A stretch of DNA of 46,621 nt. It comes from Bacteroidales bacterium UBA4231. Lineage in GTDB: Bacteria > Bacteroidota > Bacteroidia > Bacteroidales > UBA932. Where the stretch lies: assembly GCA_002396335.1 (NCBI GenBank), contig DGXN01000009.1:1-46621 (forward strand), given 5' to 3'. Below, piece after piece: positions 37,001-44,232 of the stretch (the stretch's first letter is position 1; each line of letters begins with the position of its first letter). The notes beneath the pieces are model-generated. The model was not told where the DNA came from. It worked only from the letters and a program-made list of their open reading frames with translations, and did not search any database. The position numbers and the translations under genes are program-made.

Positions 37001-38600
37001 CGTCGATTCCGTCGGAAACGATGCCGTTTCTGACGGTGATCACCTTTTCAGGGTCGTTGTTCTGCAGGTACAGTTTCTTCAGCGTCTGCCCGTTCATGTC
37101 CAGCTCTCCGTCGGCCCGGGTGAGGGTAAGATTCTGGGGCTGAGGAGTTTTCAGGATCAGTCTGGGATTGTCTCCCGTGTAGGTTTCAAACTGGTAGAGC
37201 GTTGCTTTCGGGTAGGTGTCGTCCAGGATGTAAACCCCTTCTACGACAGGCTCGTCGGCCACACAGATGGCGCGGACGGAGAGGCCATGAGGCTGGTTGC
37301 AAGAATTGATGCTGTTTCCGTTCAGATAGTAAGCTCCTGATCCTCCGTCAGCTGAAGACCAGTATACCCCCCGGCCTCCGACGGCACTGCGCTCCCAGAT
37401 GTTCTGGTCCCTGATGCCGGCATAAGGGAGGAAGATGGAGACCTCGGTATATCCGGGCTCTTTTCCGGAGACTTTCCAACCTTTGAGCGTGCAGCCGGGT
37501 TCGTACTGGGTCTCGGTGCCGTCGCAGAAGGTCCATACGCAGTTGTCCAGAAGTTCCTGCTCCTGTTCGTATGTAGGCGTTGCCCAGTTGGGCCCCCAAA
37601 GCGTGTAGGCAGTGTCTTCGGTCTGGTTTGAGTCGGCCGTGGAGTCCAGTCGGCCTTTATAGGAATAGTAGCCGCCGGTGACGTCCGGATGGGTGTATTC
37701 GGTAATGTCGGCATAGGTAGTGACGGTGGAGCCTACGTTGAACTTGGCCCAGCGGGGACCGTCCGGCCAGAGTTGCACCCAAGGCTGCGTGCTGCCGCCC
37801 AAGACAGGGGAACTGCCGGAAATGGCCTTCAGCTGGCCGAATCCCAGCGTAATGGAAACCACCTTGCTCCGCGCGATGACGATATCTTTGGAGGAAGCGC
37901 GGGTCTGCACGTCTCCGTCCGTCGTGACGACGGTGATCTTGAGGGGATTGTAGGTCCCGGCCGGCACGGCCATGAAAAACGCTGTGGCCGATGTCCCTAT
38001 CGCCACGCCTTCTTCGCCGCAGTCCAGGGTCAGGCCTTCGCTGCCGGATACGACGGCGGCGTCATCGGTAACGGTGAACGGGCCGCTGAGGGGCTTGTCG
38101 GCCTTCAGCACGATCTTCCGGACCTTTTTGCCTTCCTGGGAAGAACTGATGTTCAGGCGGATGATGCCCGTGAGGTTCTTGAAAGTCAGGTTGCTTGTGC
38201 TTCCCGTGGCTTTCATGGGCACTCCGGCAAGATTGCCGGGAACATAGCTGAGCACGCTCGGGAGCGTGGGGCTGCCGCCGTTGTAGACGGTGGAAGGATA
38301 CCAGGCCTCGAAGGAGGGTGTAACGGCCTCTTCGCCGCCCGCAAAGGTGAAGACGCCCTGCTGCGTGACGGACTCGGTGGTATATTCGCCTACGTGGGAA
38401 TTTCCGTCCGTAATGGTGATGCGGTCTCCCTTGGTCCAGAGCACCTTATAGCCGTCTCCGCTTTCTTCGAGCGTGGTTTTGGTGGCCGACGTTTCGATAC
38501 AGGCCGTGAAGACGTTTTCCCTCTGCTGGAAATCCGATTCCCGGAGGCAGGAAGTGAGGCCCGCAAGGCCGATCAAAGTGATGATTATCAGTTTTTTCAT
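34077..38600 (-). CDS. Giant modular lipoprotein (fimbrillin-like, three FISUMP-like modules, beta-helix-like and LamG-like domains)
   Basis: A 1507-residue surface lipoprotein with the lipobox LTSC (C18). Residues 19-255 resemble the N-terminal domain of fimbrillin/Mfa-like proteins (ATKTTLEESGDGYKVLWTKGDRITI is typical). Residues 266-447 form a first module resembling the Fibrobacter major paralogous domain (FISUMP: WAKFNVG, YWSSAD, SVRAIC). Residues 455-650 are repetitive beta text, perhaps a beta-helix. A linker (NTYIVSAPGTYKFKATVKGNGGLDP) and a second FISUMP-like module (FLYQWGRKDPF, YDPCPAGWRIP, YYWSST, SVRPVKE) fill 665-985. A LamG-like lectin fold (HWPFDGNAF, YSFDGDD, DDVRLYDGVLS) fills about 998-1180. 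A third linker and module copy (NTFMITTAGTFTFDATVKGNGGLDP, YDPCPEGWHVP) ends the protein. It is probably an adhesin or glycan-binding protein. The BIG2 gene lies 18 nt upstream on the same strand. Confidence 0.8.
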   Translation of the reverse strand: MKKLIIITLIGLAGLTSCLRESDFQQRENVFTACIETSATKTTLEESGDGYKVLWTKGDRITITDGNSHVGEYTTESVTQQGVFTFAGGEEAVTPSFEAWYPSTVYNGGSPTLPSVLSYVPGNLAGVPMKATGSTSNLTFKNLTGIIRLNISSSQEGKKVRKIVLKADKPLSGPFTVTDDAAVVSGSEGLTLDCGEEGVAIGTSATAFFMAVPAGTYNPLKITVVTTDGDVQTRASSKDIVIARSKVVSITLGFGQLKAISGSSPVLGGSTQPWVQLWPDGPRWAKFNVGSTVTTYADITEYTHPDVTGGYYSYKGRLDSTADSNQTEDTAYTLWGPNWATPTYEQEQELLDNCVWTFCDGTETQYEPGCTLKGWKVSGKEPGYTEVSIFLPYAGIRDQNIWERSAVGGRGVYWSSADGGSGAYYLNGNSINSCNQPHGLSVRAICVADEPVVEGVYILDDTYPKATLYQFETYTGDNPRLILKTPQPQNLTLTRADGELDMNGQTLKKLYLQNNDPEKVITVRNGIVSDGIDGKDGQSDYFSGQVVLEAVSTKQIWTDGHAYTVNGGVIDIIEHKKNASTPGTVTILDGSFGDIYRYVDRYGGTDDGCRFILYGGHYTSRPPLAWCAEGHYTTSNTDPDAETYPFKVVEGDPSASWFTGAATDLSASATANTYIVSAPGTYKFKATVKGNGGLDPITGATATPINAADISGATVLWELKEAGRAIKYQDEFYQIAHKDGYVWFNTPDTFTAGDAYVAVFKDGDGGKAGVYDKDVDEILWSWLIWTTEQPSETVKGPLTIMDRNIGALSVNEDTYAAGFLYQWGRKDPFPAGTQYNRGTQYSFYPAKDQAFSYEAISGGTTMAYSVAHPTTVIGPWNFESWLNEEEFNTGIWSDTEKTIYDPCPAGWRIPGSAELNLVFLSGVTLPGGGAAAPDGKFNEYCNGGSAYYWSSTAVNRTSAWCYHDGLRNSHYDLRLTTSMSVRPVKEQMAERTPAVLVQHWPFDGNAFNAQASRIRAVVTGPVTAGDRFGNADGAYSFDGDDKMTAADAANFGTSSFSANLWVKSTQTSDNGNLLRTDGGFSGSGWMIRFNNGRVEIWEGRTQSYTYVSPDVIADDQWHMITYVRDMETLSGYLYIDGVLNGSYIMTGKLNDVTNELCFGTYGSGEYYIGLMDDVRLYDGVLSASQIRQLYTLPDTYPVPPAAADISIPGSANTFMITTAGTFTFDATVKGNGGLDPKTNEQAPRIDKAGIAGVKVLWEVYEQGRAIKHDGDKYALSYADGKVTLQTPDVLTPGAAYIAIYDSSDTILWSWLIWTTPEPGTKDHNGAVFMDRNLGGIDAGNCMRGFLYQWGRKDPFSAADGDYKAYPFVPSAADVFTFTNGPVPFDTAVQNPTCTYRTDSSSWVKEEERLNKAWRSYIKTIYDPCPEGWHVPDKGQMSGITGMPATGIGGGYEPTSTYKGFGNPGKGYYWTTSTDSGADTRAYAFVNDGRNIQHWSQSEGYAIRCVKE

Positions 38601-38618
38601 ATTGCTGTCCTCCGTCTG

Positions 38619-40241
38619 TTAAAAGTCACCTTCCCCATATCCGCCGCCGTCTCCGAAGTCTTCGGTGCCGCCGTCGGCACGGACAGTAACAGCGCAGGAG
38701 GCCGTCTTGGCTCCGTCATTGGTGGTGACGGTAATGGTTGTCTGTCCGGTCTTCTTTGCGGTTACCTTTCCATTCTGGTCCACTTCGGCAATTTCTGCAT
38801 TCTGGCTGGACCAGACGACAGTTTTGTCACTGGCATTGTCCGGCGTAATTGTAGCCGTCAGGTTGCTCGACTGGCCGATATAAAGCGTCAGTTCCACAGG
38901 CGTTACAGCGATAGACGCTACCCTGGCGATGACAGTGATGACGCAGGAGGCCGTCTTGGCTCCGTCGTTGGTGGTGACGGTGACGGTCGTCTGTCCGGCC
39001 TTCTTTGCAGTCACCTTTCCGTTCTGGTCCACCTCGGCAATTTCTGCGTTCTGGCTGGTCCAGGTGACGGTTTTGTCACTGGCATTGTTCGGTTTAATTG
39101 TGGCCTTGAGGGTGAAGGACTCTCCTTCCTCCAACTGTTTTTCCGTGGCATCCAGCGCGATAGACGCCACCCTGGCGATGACAGTGATGGTACAGGAGGC
39201 CGTCTTGGCTCCGTCGTTGGTGGTGACGGTGACGGTCGTCTGTCCGGCCTTCTTTGCGGTCACCTTTCCGTTCTGGTCCACCTCGGCAATATCTGCGTTC
39301 TGGCTGGACCAGGTGACGGTTTTGTCACTTGCGTTGTCCGGAGTAATTGTGGCCGTGAGGGTGAAGGACTCTCCTTCCTCCAGCTGCTTTTCCGTGGCAT
39401 CCAGCGCGATAGACGCCACCCTGGCGATGACAGTGATGGCGCAGGAGGCCGTCTTCGTCCCGTCCTTGGTGGTAGCGGTGACGGTCGTCTGTCCGGCCTT
39501 CTTTGCGGTCACCTTTCCGTTCTGGTCCACCTCGGCAATATCTGCGTTCTGGCTGGACCAGGTGACGGTTTTGTCACTGGCATTGTCCGGAGTAATTGTT
39601 GCTGTGAGGGTGAAGGATTCCCCTTCCTCCAGCTGTTTCTCCGTAACATCCAGCGCGATAGACGCTACCCTGGCGATGACAGTGATGGCACAGGAAGCTG
39701 TTTTTGCTCCGTCTTTGGTGGTAGCGGTGATGGTTGTCTGTCCGGCCTTCTTCGCGGTCACCTTTCCGTTCTGGTCTACCTCTGCAATTTCTGCGTTCTG
39801 GCTGGACCAGGTGACGGTTTTGTCACTGGCATTGTCCGGTGTAATTGTGGCCTTGAGGGTGAAGGATTCCCCTTCCTCCAGCTGCTTTTCCGTGACATCC
39901 AGTGCGATTCCGCTGACATTGACGATCTTGGCCTGGACGGTAACCTGGCAAGTTCCTTTTTTCCCGCCCGATGAGGCTGAAATTGTAGCCGAGCCGGGTT
40001 TTATCGCTTTCACTGTTCCGTCCGTCACGGTTACAACTTGCGTGTTGGACGAACTCCACGTTATGGTTTTATCCGTAGCATCGGCCGGGCTGACCGTGGC
40101 TTGCAGCCGCTGACTATCGCCTTCCGTAAGGGTGAGAGTGGCCGGTTTCACCGTGACGGCCGTCACTGACACCACGGGAGGCTCTTGCTTGCAGGCCGAT
40201 AGAAATACCAGCGCTGCTGCCCAAAGAATCAGTTTTTTCAT
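38619..40241 (-). CDS. Lipoprotein with six tandem BIG2 (Ig-like) domains
   Basis: A 540-residue lipoprotein. The start at 40241 gives MKKLILWAAALVFLSAC with a lipobox at C17. An in-frame ATG 27 codons upstream gives no signal peptide and was rejected. Six Ig-like BIG2 domains follow. The first is divergent (TAVTVKPATLTLTEGDSQRL...). Domains 2-5 are nearly identical 83-residue units (ASIALD(V/A)TEKQLEEGESF...TWSSQNAEIAEVDQNGKVTAKKAGQTT). Domain 6 has a different start (VELTLYIGQSSNL). The tail EDFGDGGGYGEGDF is acidic and glycine-rich. BIG2 domains usually serve as stalks or binders on the cell surface. The gene lies 18 nt upstream of the giant lipoprotein gene and is probably cotranscribed with it. 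I found no clear -7 element in front of it. Confidence 0.88.
   Translation of the reverse strand: MKKLILWAAALVFLSACKQEPPVVSVTAVTVKPATLTLTEGDSQRLQATVSPADATDKTITWSSSNTQVVTVTDGTVKAIKPGSATISASSGGKKGTCQVTVQAKIVNVSGIALDVTEKQLEEGESFTLKATITPDNASDKTVTWSSQNAEIAEVDQNGKVTAKKAGQTTITATTKDGAKTASCAITVIARVASIALDVTEKQLEEGESFTLTATITPDNASDKTVTWSSQNADIAEVDQNGKVTAKKAGQTTVTATTKDGTKTASCAITVIARVASIALDATEKQLEEGESFTLTATITPDNASDKTVTWSSQNADIAEVDQNGKVTAKKAGQTTVTVTTNDGAKTASCTITVIARVASIALDATEKQLEEGESFTLKATIKPNNASDKTVTWTSQNAEIAEVDQNGKVTAKKAGQTTVTVTTNDGAKTASCVITVIARVASIAVTPVELTLYIGQSSNLTATITPDNASDKTVVWSSQNAEIAEVDQNGKVTAKKTGQTTITVTTNDGAKTASCAVTVRADGGTEDFGDGGGYGEGDF
38930..39925. repeat. 249-bp tandem repeats within the BIG2 gene
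   Basis: The phrase GACAGTGATG recurs at 38931, 39180, 39429 and 39678, exactly 249 bp (83 codons) apart, with near-identical sequence between. Exact spacing at the DNA level points to recent duplication or ongoing recombination. Confidence 0.85.
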
Positions 40242-40340
40242 ACGTGTGCGCGTTAGAGTTTTCGACAAGATAGACAGATTTCCCGGCGATACAGGTGACA
40301 ATAGCGGAAAATAGACTGACAAATCTTTAAATACTTAGTA

Positions 40341-40600
40341 CAAACCGCCTTCTAATCACCTGTTTTGCTGTTTTTTTAGTGGTATCCTTCTTGTTCCGCC
40401 CGGTTTTTCATCCCCAAGTACATATCCGCCTTCTAATTGCTTATTTTGTTTTTTAGCGGTGTCCTTCTTGTTCTGCCTAGTTTTCATTTCCAAGTACATA
40501 TCCGCCTTCTAATTGCTTATTTTGCCGTTTTTAGCGGTATCCTTCTTGCTCTGCCCGGTTTTTTATTCCCATGTACATATCCGCCTTCAATTCCTTGGCG
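40341..40600. repeat. Tandem repeat of 76-80 bp, about 3.3 copies
   Basis: CATATCCGCCTTCTAATTGC starts the units at about 40421 and 40497 and, with changes, at 40341 and 40576. Each unit continues with TTATTTTG, then TTTTTAGCGGTATCCTTCTTG, then TCTGCCCGG. On the minus strand, parts read as fragments such as YMGIKNRAEQEGYR, which are broken by stops and suggest decayed coding DNA. Confidence 0.75.
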
Positions 40601-40734
40601 TAACTTGTTTCTTGGTATAACGCCTTTGTCAAGATGCTTTTTCCCCTTGGAACAAATACTTTCGGTGTACTTTCTCGCCGTTGTGCTTTTCTATCACAAG
40701 TTTTATTGCCCCCTGTCTCCAGTCCGTAGCCCCC

Positions 40735-40842
40735 CGTGACACTTAATTGTCTCATACTGAGACGTTTCCTGAAATCGCCTACGGCAAAAAGACTGAGGCG
40801 ATTTCTGTATCTTGCAGATTATCAGCTACTTAAGTGTCATGG
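40735..40842. repeat. Nested palindromic element, copy 6
   Basis: Begins CGTGACACTTAATTGTCTCA and ends AGCTACTTAAGTGTCATGG. The core GAAATCGCCTACGGC-AAAAA-GACTGAGGCGATTTC is a near-perfect hairpin. Confidence 0.85.
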
Positions 40843-40904
40843 TTTTTTAGACGTTATTCTCGTTAAGGGTGTATGTACAGGCAAAACGCCTTGAATGGCT
40901 GTTA

Positions 40905-41079
40905 TTGTGCAGGATGGGGACTCCCACACGGGGGCATGGCCCCCCTCGGCCATGGGAAGAGGGAGGGGCCCGCCGGAGACAAGTTATCCGCGGCAGCGGA
41001 TGACGCAGGATACGGTGGGAGGGTACGGAAGGAGCGCAGCGACTGGAGCCCCCCGTGTGGGAGTCCCCATCCTGCACAA
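40905..41079. mobile_element. 175-bp element with 30-bp perfect terminal inverted repeats (MITE-like)
   Basis: The left end begins TTGTGCAGGATGGGGACTCC and the right end is its exact reverse complement. The arms pair perfectly over 30 bp (40905-40934 and 41050-41079). The interior has smaller palindromes (CATGGCC...GGCCATG; TTATCCGC...GCGGATGA). It encodes no protein. Part of its interior matches 171-203. I see no clear target-site duplication. Confidence 0.7.
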
Positions 41080-41219
41080 CTGGTCATAGGCTAGCCCCTT
41101 CTGCTCAATAGGCTTTTCCACCTTCTACCCTGATAATCTTACAGATCTGAGCCAGGACCAATATTGTACGTTCGAATCTGTTTAGTTGCGATCACTGTCT
41201 GGATTAAGGCCATTGTGGG

Positions 41220-41326
41220 CGTGGCACTTAAATACCTGACAGTCAGCCAGATGCTGAAATCGCCTCCGGCAAAATGACGTAGGCGATTTCAGGAAGTGAC
41301 TCAGGGTCAATCACTTACCTGCCACG
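41220..41326. repeat. Nested palindromic element, copy 7 (inverted orientation)
   Basis: Begins CGTGGCACTTAAATACCTGA and ends CACTTACCTGCCACGG. Its right half (GGAAGTGACTCAGGGTCAAT) is the reverse complement of the left half of copies 1 and 5, so this copy is inserted the other way round. Confidence 0.85.
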
Positions 41327-41355
41327 GTTAGAATGGTGTAACTAGGAATCTGCGT

Positions 41356-41630
41356 ACTGGTTGGTGCTGGAGCGGTTGTTTTGGTGCAGGTGTTACGGCA
41401 AATGGCGCAGGTGCCGTTGTTTTGGTGCAGGTGTTACGGCAAATGGCGCAGGTGTCGGTGTAAATGGCGCAGGTGTCGGTGTAAATGGCGCAGGTGCGAT
41501 TTAGGGTGGGGGACCTGCGCCAATGGAGCGCGCAGAATGGCATTTTGTGGTGCAGATGTTACGGCAAATGGCGCAGGTGTCGGTGTTTCTGGTGCAGGTG
41601 TAACGGGAAATGGTGCACTGGTTTGTTTTA
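41356..41630. repeat. GC-rich short tandem repeats upstream of mutL
   Basis: Units of about 41 bp (TTTTGGTGCAGGTGTTACGG, then CAAATGGCGCAGGTG) are followed by 21-bp units (AAATGGCGCAGGTGTCGGTGT) and further degenerate copies. GGCGCAGGT...ACCTGCGCC at about 41488-41522 can form a hairpin. Confidence 0.75.
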
Positions 41631-41757
41631 ATCCCTGTTCCCAGCTCAAAGCCACACCCGAACCTCACCCCGACCCCACCCGCCACATCCGTGCGGGACT
41701 GGGGCAAAAGCTGGAGGTAAAACAGGGGCGGCGGGCGGAAAAATGTTTTTTTCTTAG

Positions 41758-41765
41758 TATATTTG
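41758..41765 (+). promoter_or_regulatory. -7 promoter element of the mutL operon
   Basis: TATATTTG, 10 nt before the mutL ATG at 41776. Confidence 0.65.
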
Positions 41766-41775
41766 TTGGATTATT

Positions 41776-43575
41776 ATGGAACTAAAGATATTACCCAAAA
41801 ATATCGCGGATATGATTGCTGCGGGAGAGGTGGTCCAACGGCCGGCTTCCGTGGTGAAGGAACTCATGGAAAATGCAGTTGACGCAGGGGCCACCGACGT
41901 TAAAGTGGTGGTTACCGACGCCGGACGCACCCTTATCCAGGTGATTGACAATGGATCGGGCATGACTCCGGACGATGCGGTGCTGTGTTTCGAGCGGCAT
42001 GCGACGAGCAAGCTGTCGTCGGCCGAGGACTTGCATCATATCCTTACTTTCGGCTTCCGCGGGGAGGCGCTGGCATCGATCGCCGCGGTGTCGGAGGTGA
42101 CTTTGAGAACCCGTACGGCCGACGAGGAATCCGGCGTGGAGGTGTCCATGGCGGCATCGGAGAACAGGGGTACGCGTGAGGTGTCGTGTCCTGTTGGAAC
42201 GAATATCGCCGTCAGGAATCTTTTCTACAATATCCCTGCCCGGCGGAAGTTCCTGAAAAGCGACAATGTGGAGCTGAGGCATATCGTGGAGGAGTTTCAG
42301 CGGGTGGCGCTCACCCGGCCTGAGGTGGCCTTCACCCTTACGCACAACGGGAAAGACCTGCATGTCGTGAAGCCGGCCAAGTCGCTGAAGTTCCGCATCC
42401 AGGACCTGCTGGGGCCGGCCGTGGTGGGCGACATCGTGGACATATCGGCCCAAACGACGATTGCCAACCTGCAAGGGTTCGTGGGCTCGCCCGAGAGTGC
42501 GCGGAAGACCCTCGGCAATCAGTTTTTCTTTGTGAATGGCCGATACTTCCGCAGCCCCTACCTCCACAAGGCGGTGATGAAGGCCTACGAAAACCTCATC
42601 CCCGAGGGAACCACACCGTCCTATTTCATCTACCTGGACGTGGACCCTGCCACAATCGATGTGAATATCCATCCCACGAAGGCCGAAATCAAGTTCGAGG
42701 AGGACCAGATGCTCTTCCAGACGGTGCTGGCCGCCGTGAAGGAAGCCATGGGCCGAAGCAGTGTCGCCGGTGCCATCGAGTTTGACAACCCGGAGGCACG
42801 CGACATCCCCGTGATGGGCACCCGTTTCCAGGAGTATCGGCCTTCCAGCACACCCACCGTCGGCGTGGACTGGAATTACGACCCGTTCGAAAACATGGGC
42901 GGAGACATGCCCGCGCCTGCCCAGACCGGATTCGCCGGCCATGACAGCCCCCACCGTTATACGGACCCGAATCCCAACTATGGCGCCCTGTTCGAGGACC
43001 GGACCCTTCCCACTTCGCAAATCCTGGTGGTCCAGGGCCGATTCATCCTCACCCAGAGTGCCTCCGGCGTGATGGCCGTGCACATCCGCCGTGCCCGGGA
43101 GCGCATCTTCTACGACCGCTTCCTGAAAGCCCTCACCGCCAATGCGCACATCACGCAGGCCACCCTCTTCCCGGTGCAGGTCACCGTGGGGGTAGAGGGA
43201 CGCCTTACCCTGGACGCCCACGCCGACCTCCTGAAGCAGCTGGGCTTTGACATCGCTCCCTTCGGCACGGATACGGTGGTGGTCAACGGCGTCCCGGAAG
43301 GATACAGTGCCCAGCCCGGCCAGGTGGAAACCCTGATGGGGGACCTGCTCCTTCTCCTTGCCGACGACCACGCCGCTCTCCCCGGTGTCATGGAACAGTC
43401 CCTGGCGCAGAAATTCGCCGTCCTGGGAGCCTCCGGGGGCGAAAAGATTACATCTCCGCTGGAAGCGCAGCGCCTCACCGACGCCCTGCTTCAGAGCGAT
43501 AACCCCGAATTTACCGCCGCCGGAAAACGGATCATCTCCATCATTCCGGCCGATGAACTGGAAAAACGATTCTAA
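41776..43575 (+). CDS. mutL: DNA mismatch repair protein MutL
   Basis: A 599-residue MutL. The GHKL ATPase is intact: ELMENAVDAGA (catalytic Glu), DNGSGM, FGFRGEAL and GTNIAVRNLFYN in the first 190 residues. The C-terminal dimerisation domain starts near residue 415. The endonuclease signature seen as DQHRAH in related Bacteroidota seems to be lost: the aligned segment reads VHIRRARERIFYD, with His, Ile and Arg in place of Asp, Gln and His. The ATPase role should be kept but nicking activity is doubtful. It heads an operon; the rhomboid gene starts at the base after its stop. Confidence 0.95.
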   Translation: MELKILPKNIADMIAAGEVVQRPASVVKELMENAVDAGATDVKVVVTDAGRTLIQVIDNGSGMTPDDAVLCFERHATSKLSSAEDLHHILTFGFRGEALASIAAVSEVTLRTRTADEESGVEVSMAASENRGTREVSCPVGTNIAVRNLFYNIPARRKFLKSDNVELRHIVEEFQRVALTRPEVAFTLTHNGKDLHVVKPAKSLKFRIQDLLGPAVVGDIVDISAQTTIANLQGFVGSPESARKTLGNQFFFVNGRYFRSPYLHKAVMKAYENLIPEGTTPSYFIYLDVDPATIDVNIHPTKAEIKFEEDQMLFQTVLAAVKEAMGRSSVAGAIEFDNPEARDIPVMGTRFQEYRPSSTPTVGVDWNYDPFENMGGDMPAPAQTGFAGHDSPHRYTDPNPNYGALFEDRTLPTSQILVVQGRFILTQSASGVMAVHIRRARERIFYDRFLKALTANAHITQATLFPVQVTVGVEGRLTLDAHADLLKQLGFDIAPFGTDTVVVNGVPEGYSAQPGQVETLMGDLLLLLADDHAALPGVMEQSLAQKFAVLGASGGEKITSPLEAQRLTDALLQSDNPEFTAAGKRIISIIPADELEKRF

Positions 43576-44229
43576 ATGGCCCAGAACCCGCTTGAGAATA
43601 TCCCGGTCGTAACCCGGAACCTGCTGTACGTGAATGTCATCATGTTCGTGGCAACCCTCATCAACCCTTCGTTCATGAAGGACACCTTCGCCATGGCTTT
43701 CCCGCTGAGCACCGAGTTCCGCTGGTGGCAGCCCCTCACCCACATGTTCATGCACGACGGCTTCATGCACATCCTGTTCAACATGTACACCCTCGTGATG
43801 TTCGGCATGGTGGTGGAGCGGGCCCTCGGAACCAAGAAGTTCATCTTGTTCTACCTGATCACCGGTTTCGGCGCCGTGCTGCTCCATACGGGGGTGGAGT
43901 TCCTCCAGGTGCAGCAGCTGCTGAAGGAATATCCGGGCGTGTCGGCACAGAGCATTTACAACAGCATTCCCGGGGTCCTGGGGGCTTCGGGTGCCGTTTA
44001 CGGTGTGCTGGTGGCTTTCGCCATGCTGTATCCGCAGGCCCGGCTCACCCTTATTTTCCCGCCTATCACCCTGGATGCCAAGTGGTGGGTGATCATCTTT
44101 ATCGGCATTGAACTGGTGACCGGCATTACGGGCACGCAGATGGGTGTGGCGCATTTCGCTCACCTGGGCGGCGCCCTGTTCGGCTGGCTCCTTATCCGGT
44201 ACTGGCGCCGGACAAGGCAAATCTACTGA
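43576..44229 (+). CDS. Rhomboid-family intramembrane serine protease
   Basis: A 217-residue polytopic membrane protein with about six helices. The catalytic serine lies in LGASGAVYG near residue 137, the histidine in AHFAHLGGALFG near residue 196, and the conserved HMFMHDGFMHILFNMYTL near residue 56. Rhomboids cut membrane proteins within the bilayer. The start ATG follows the mutL stop with no gap and the next gene starts 3 nt after its stop, so the genes form one transcript. Confidence 0.93.
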   Translation: MAQNPLENIPVVTRNLLYVNVIMFVATLINPSFMKDTFAMAFPLSTEFRWWQPLTHMFMHDGFMHILFNMYTLVMFGMVVERALGTKKFILFYLITGFGAVLLHTGVEFLQVQQLLKEYPGVSAQSIYNSIPGVLGASGAVYGVLVAFAMLYPQARLTLIFPPITLDAKWWVIIFIGIELVTGITGTQMGVAHFAHLGGALFGWLLIRYWRRTRQIY

Positions 44230-44232
44230 TCC

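Larger units (their letters stand above)
40242..41775. other. Gene-free, repeat-rich region of about 1.5 kb before mutL
   Basis: No gene is supported. In order it holds a 76-80-bp tandem repeat (40341-40600), palindromic element copy 6 (40735-40842), a 175-bp inverted-repeat element (40905-41079), unique sequence with nothing recognised (41080-41219), palindromic element copy 7 (41220-41326), GC-rich short tandem repeats (41356-41630), and the mutL promoter. Short open frames in this stretch are repeat-derived. Confidence 0.75.

Noticed and set aside
34077..38600. Target protein of a diversity-generating retroelement, since FISUMP modules resemble C-type-lectin-like variable domains
   Set aside because: No reverse transcriptase, no template repeat and no A-rich variable pair are visible in the window.
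40531..40755. Small minus-strand gene
   Set aside because: It consists of tandem-repeat and palindrome sequence with no promoter or family match.
41220..41326. mutL promoter or operator inside the palindromic element
   Set aside because: The -7 element of mutL lies over 400 bp downstream, and the element recurs at unrelated genes.
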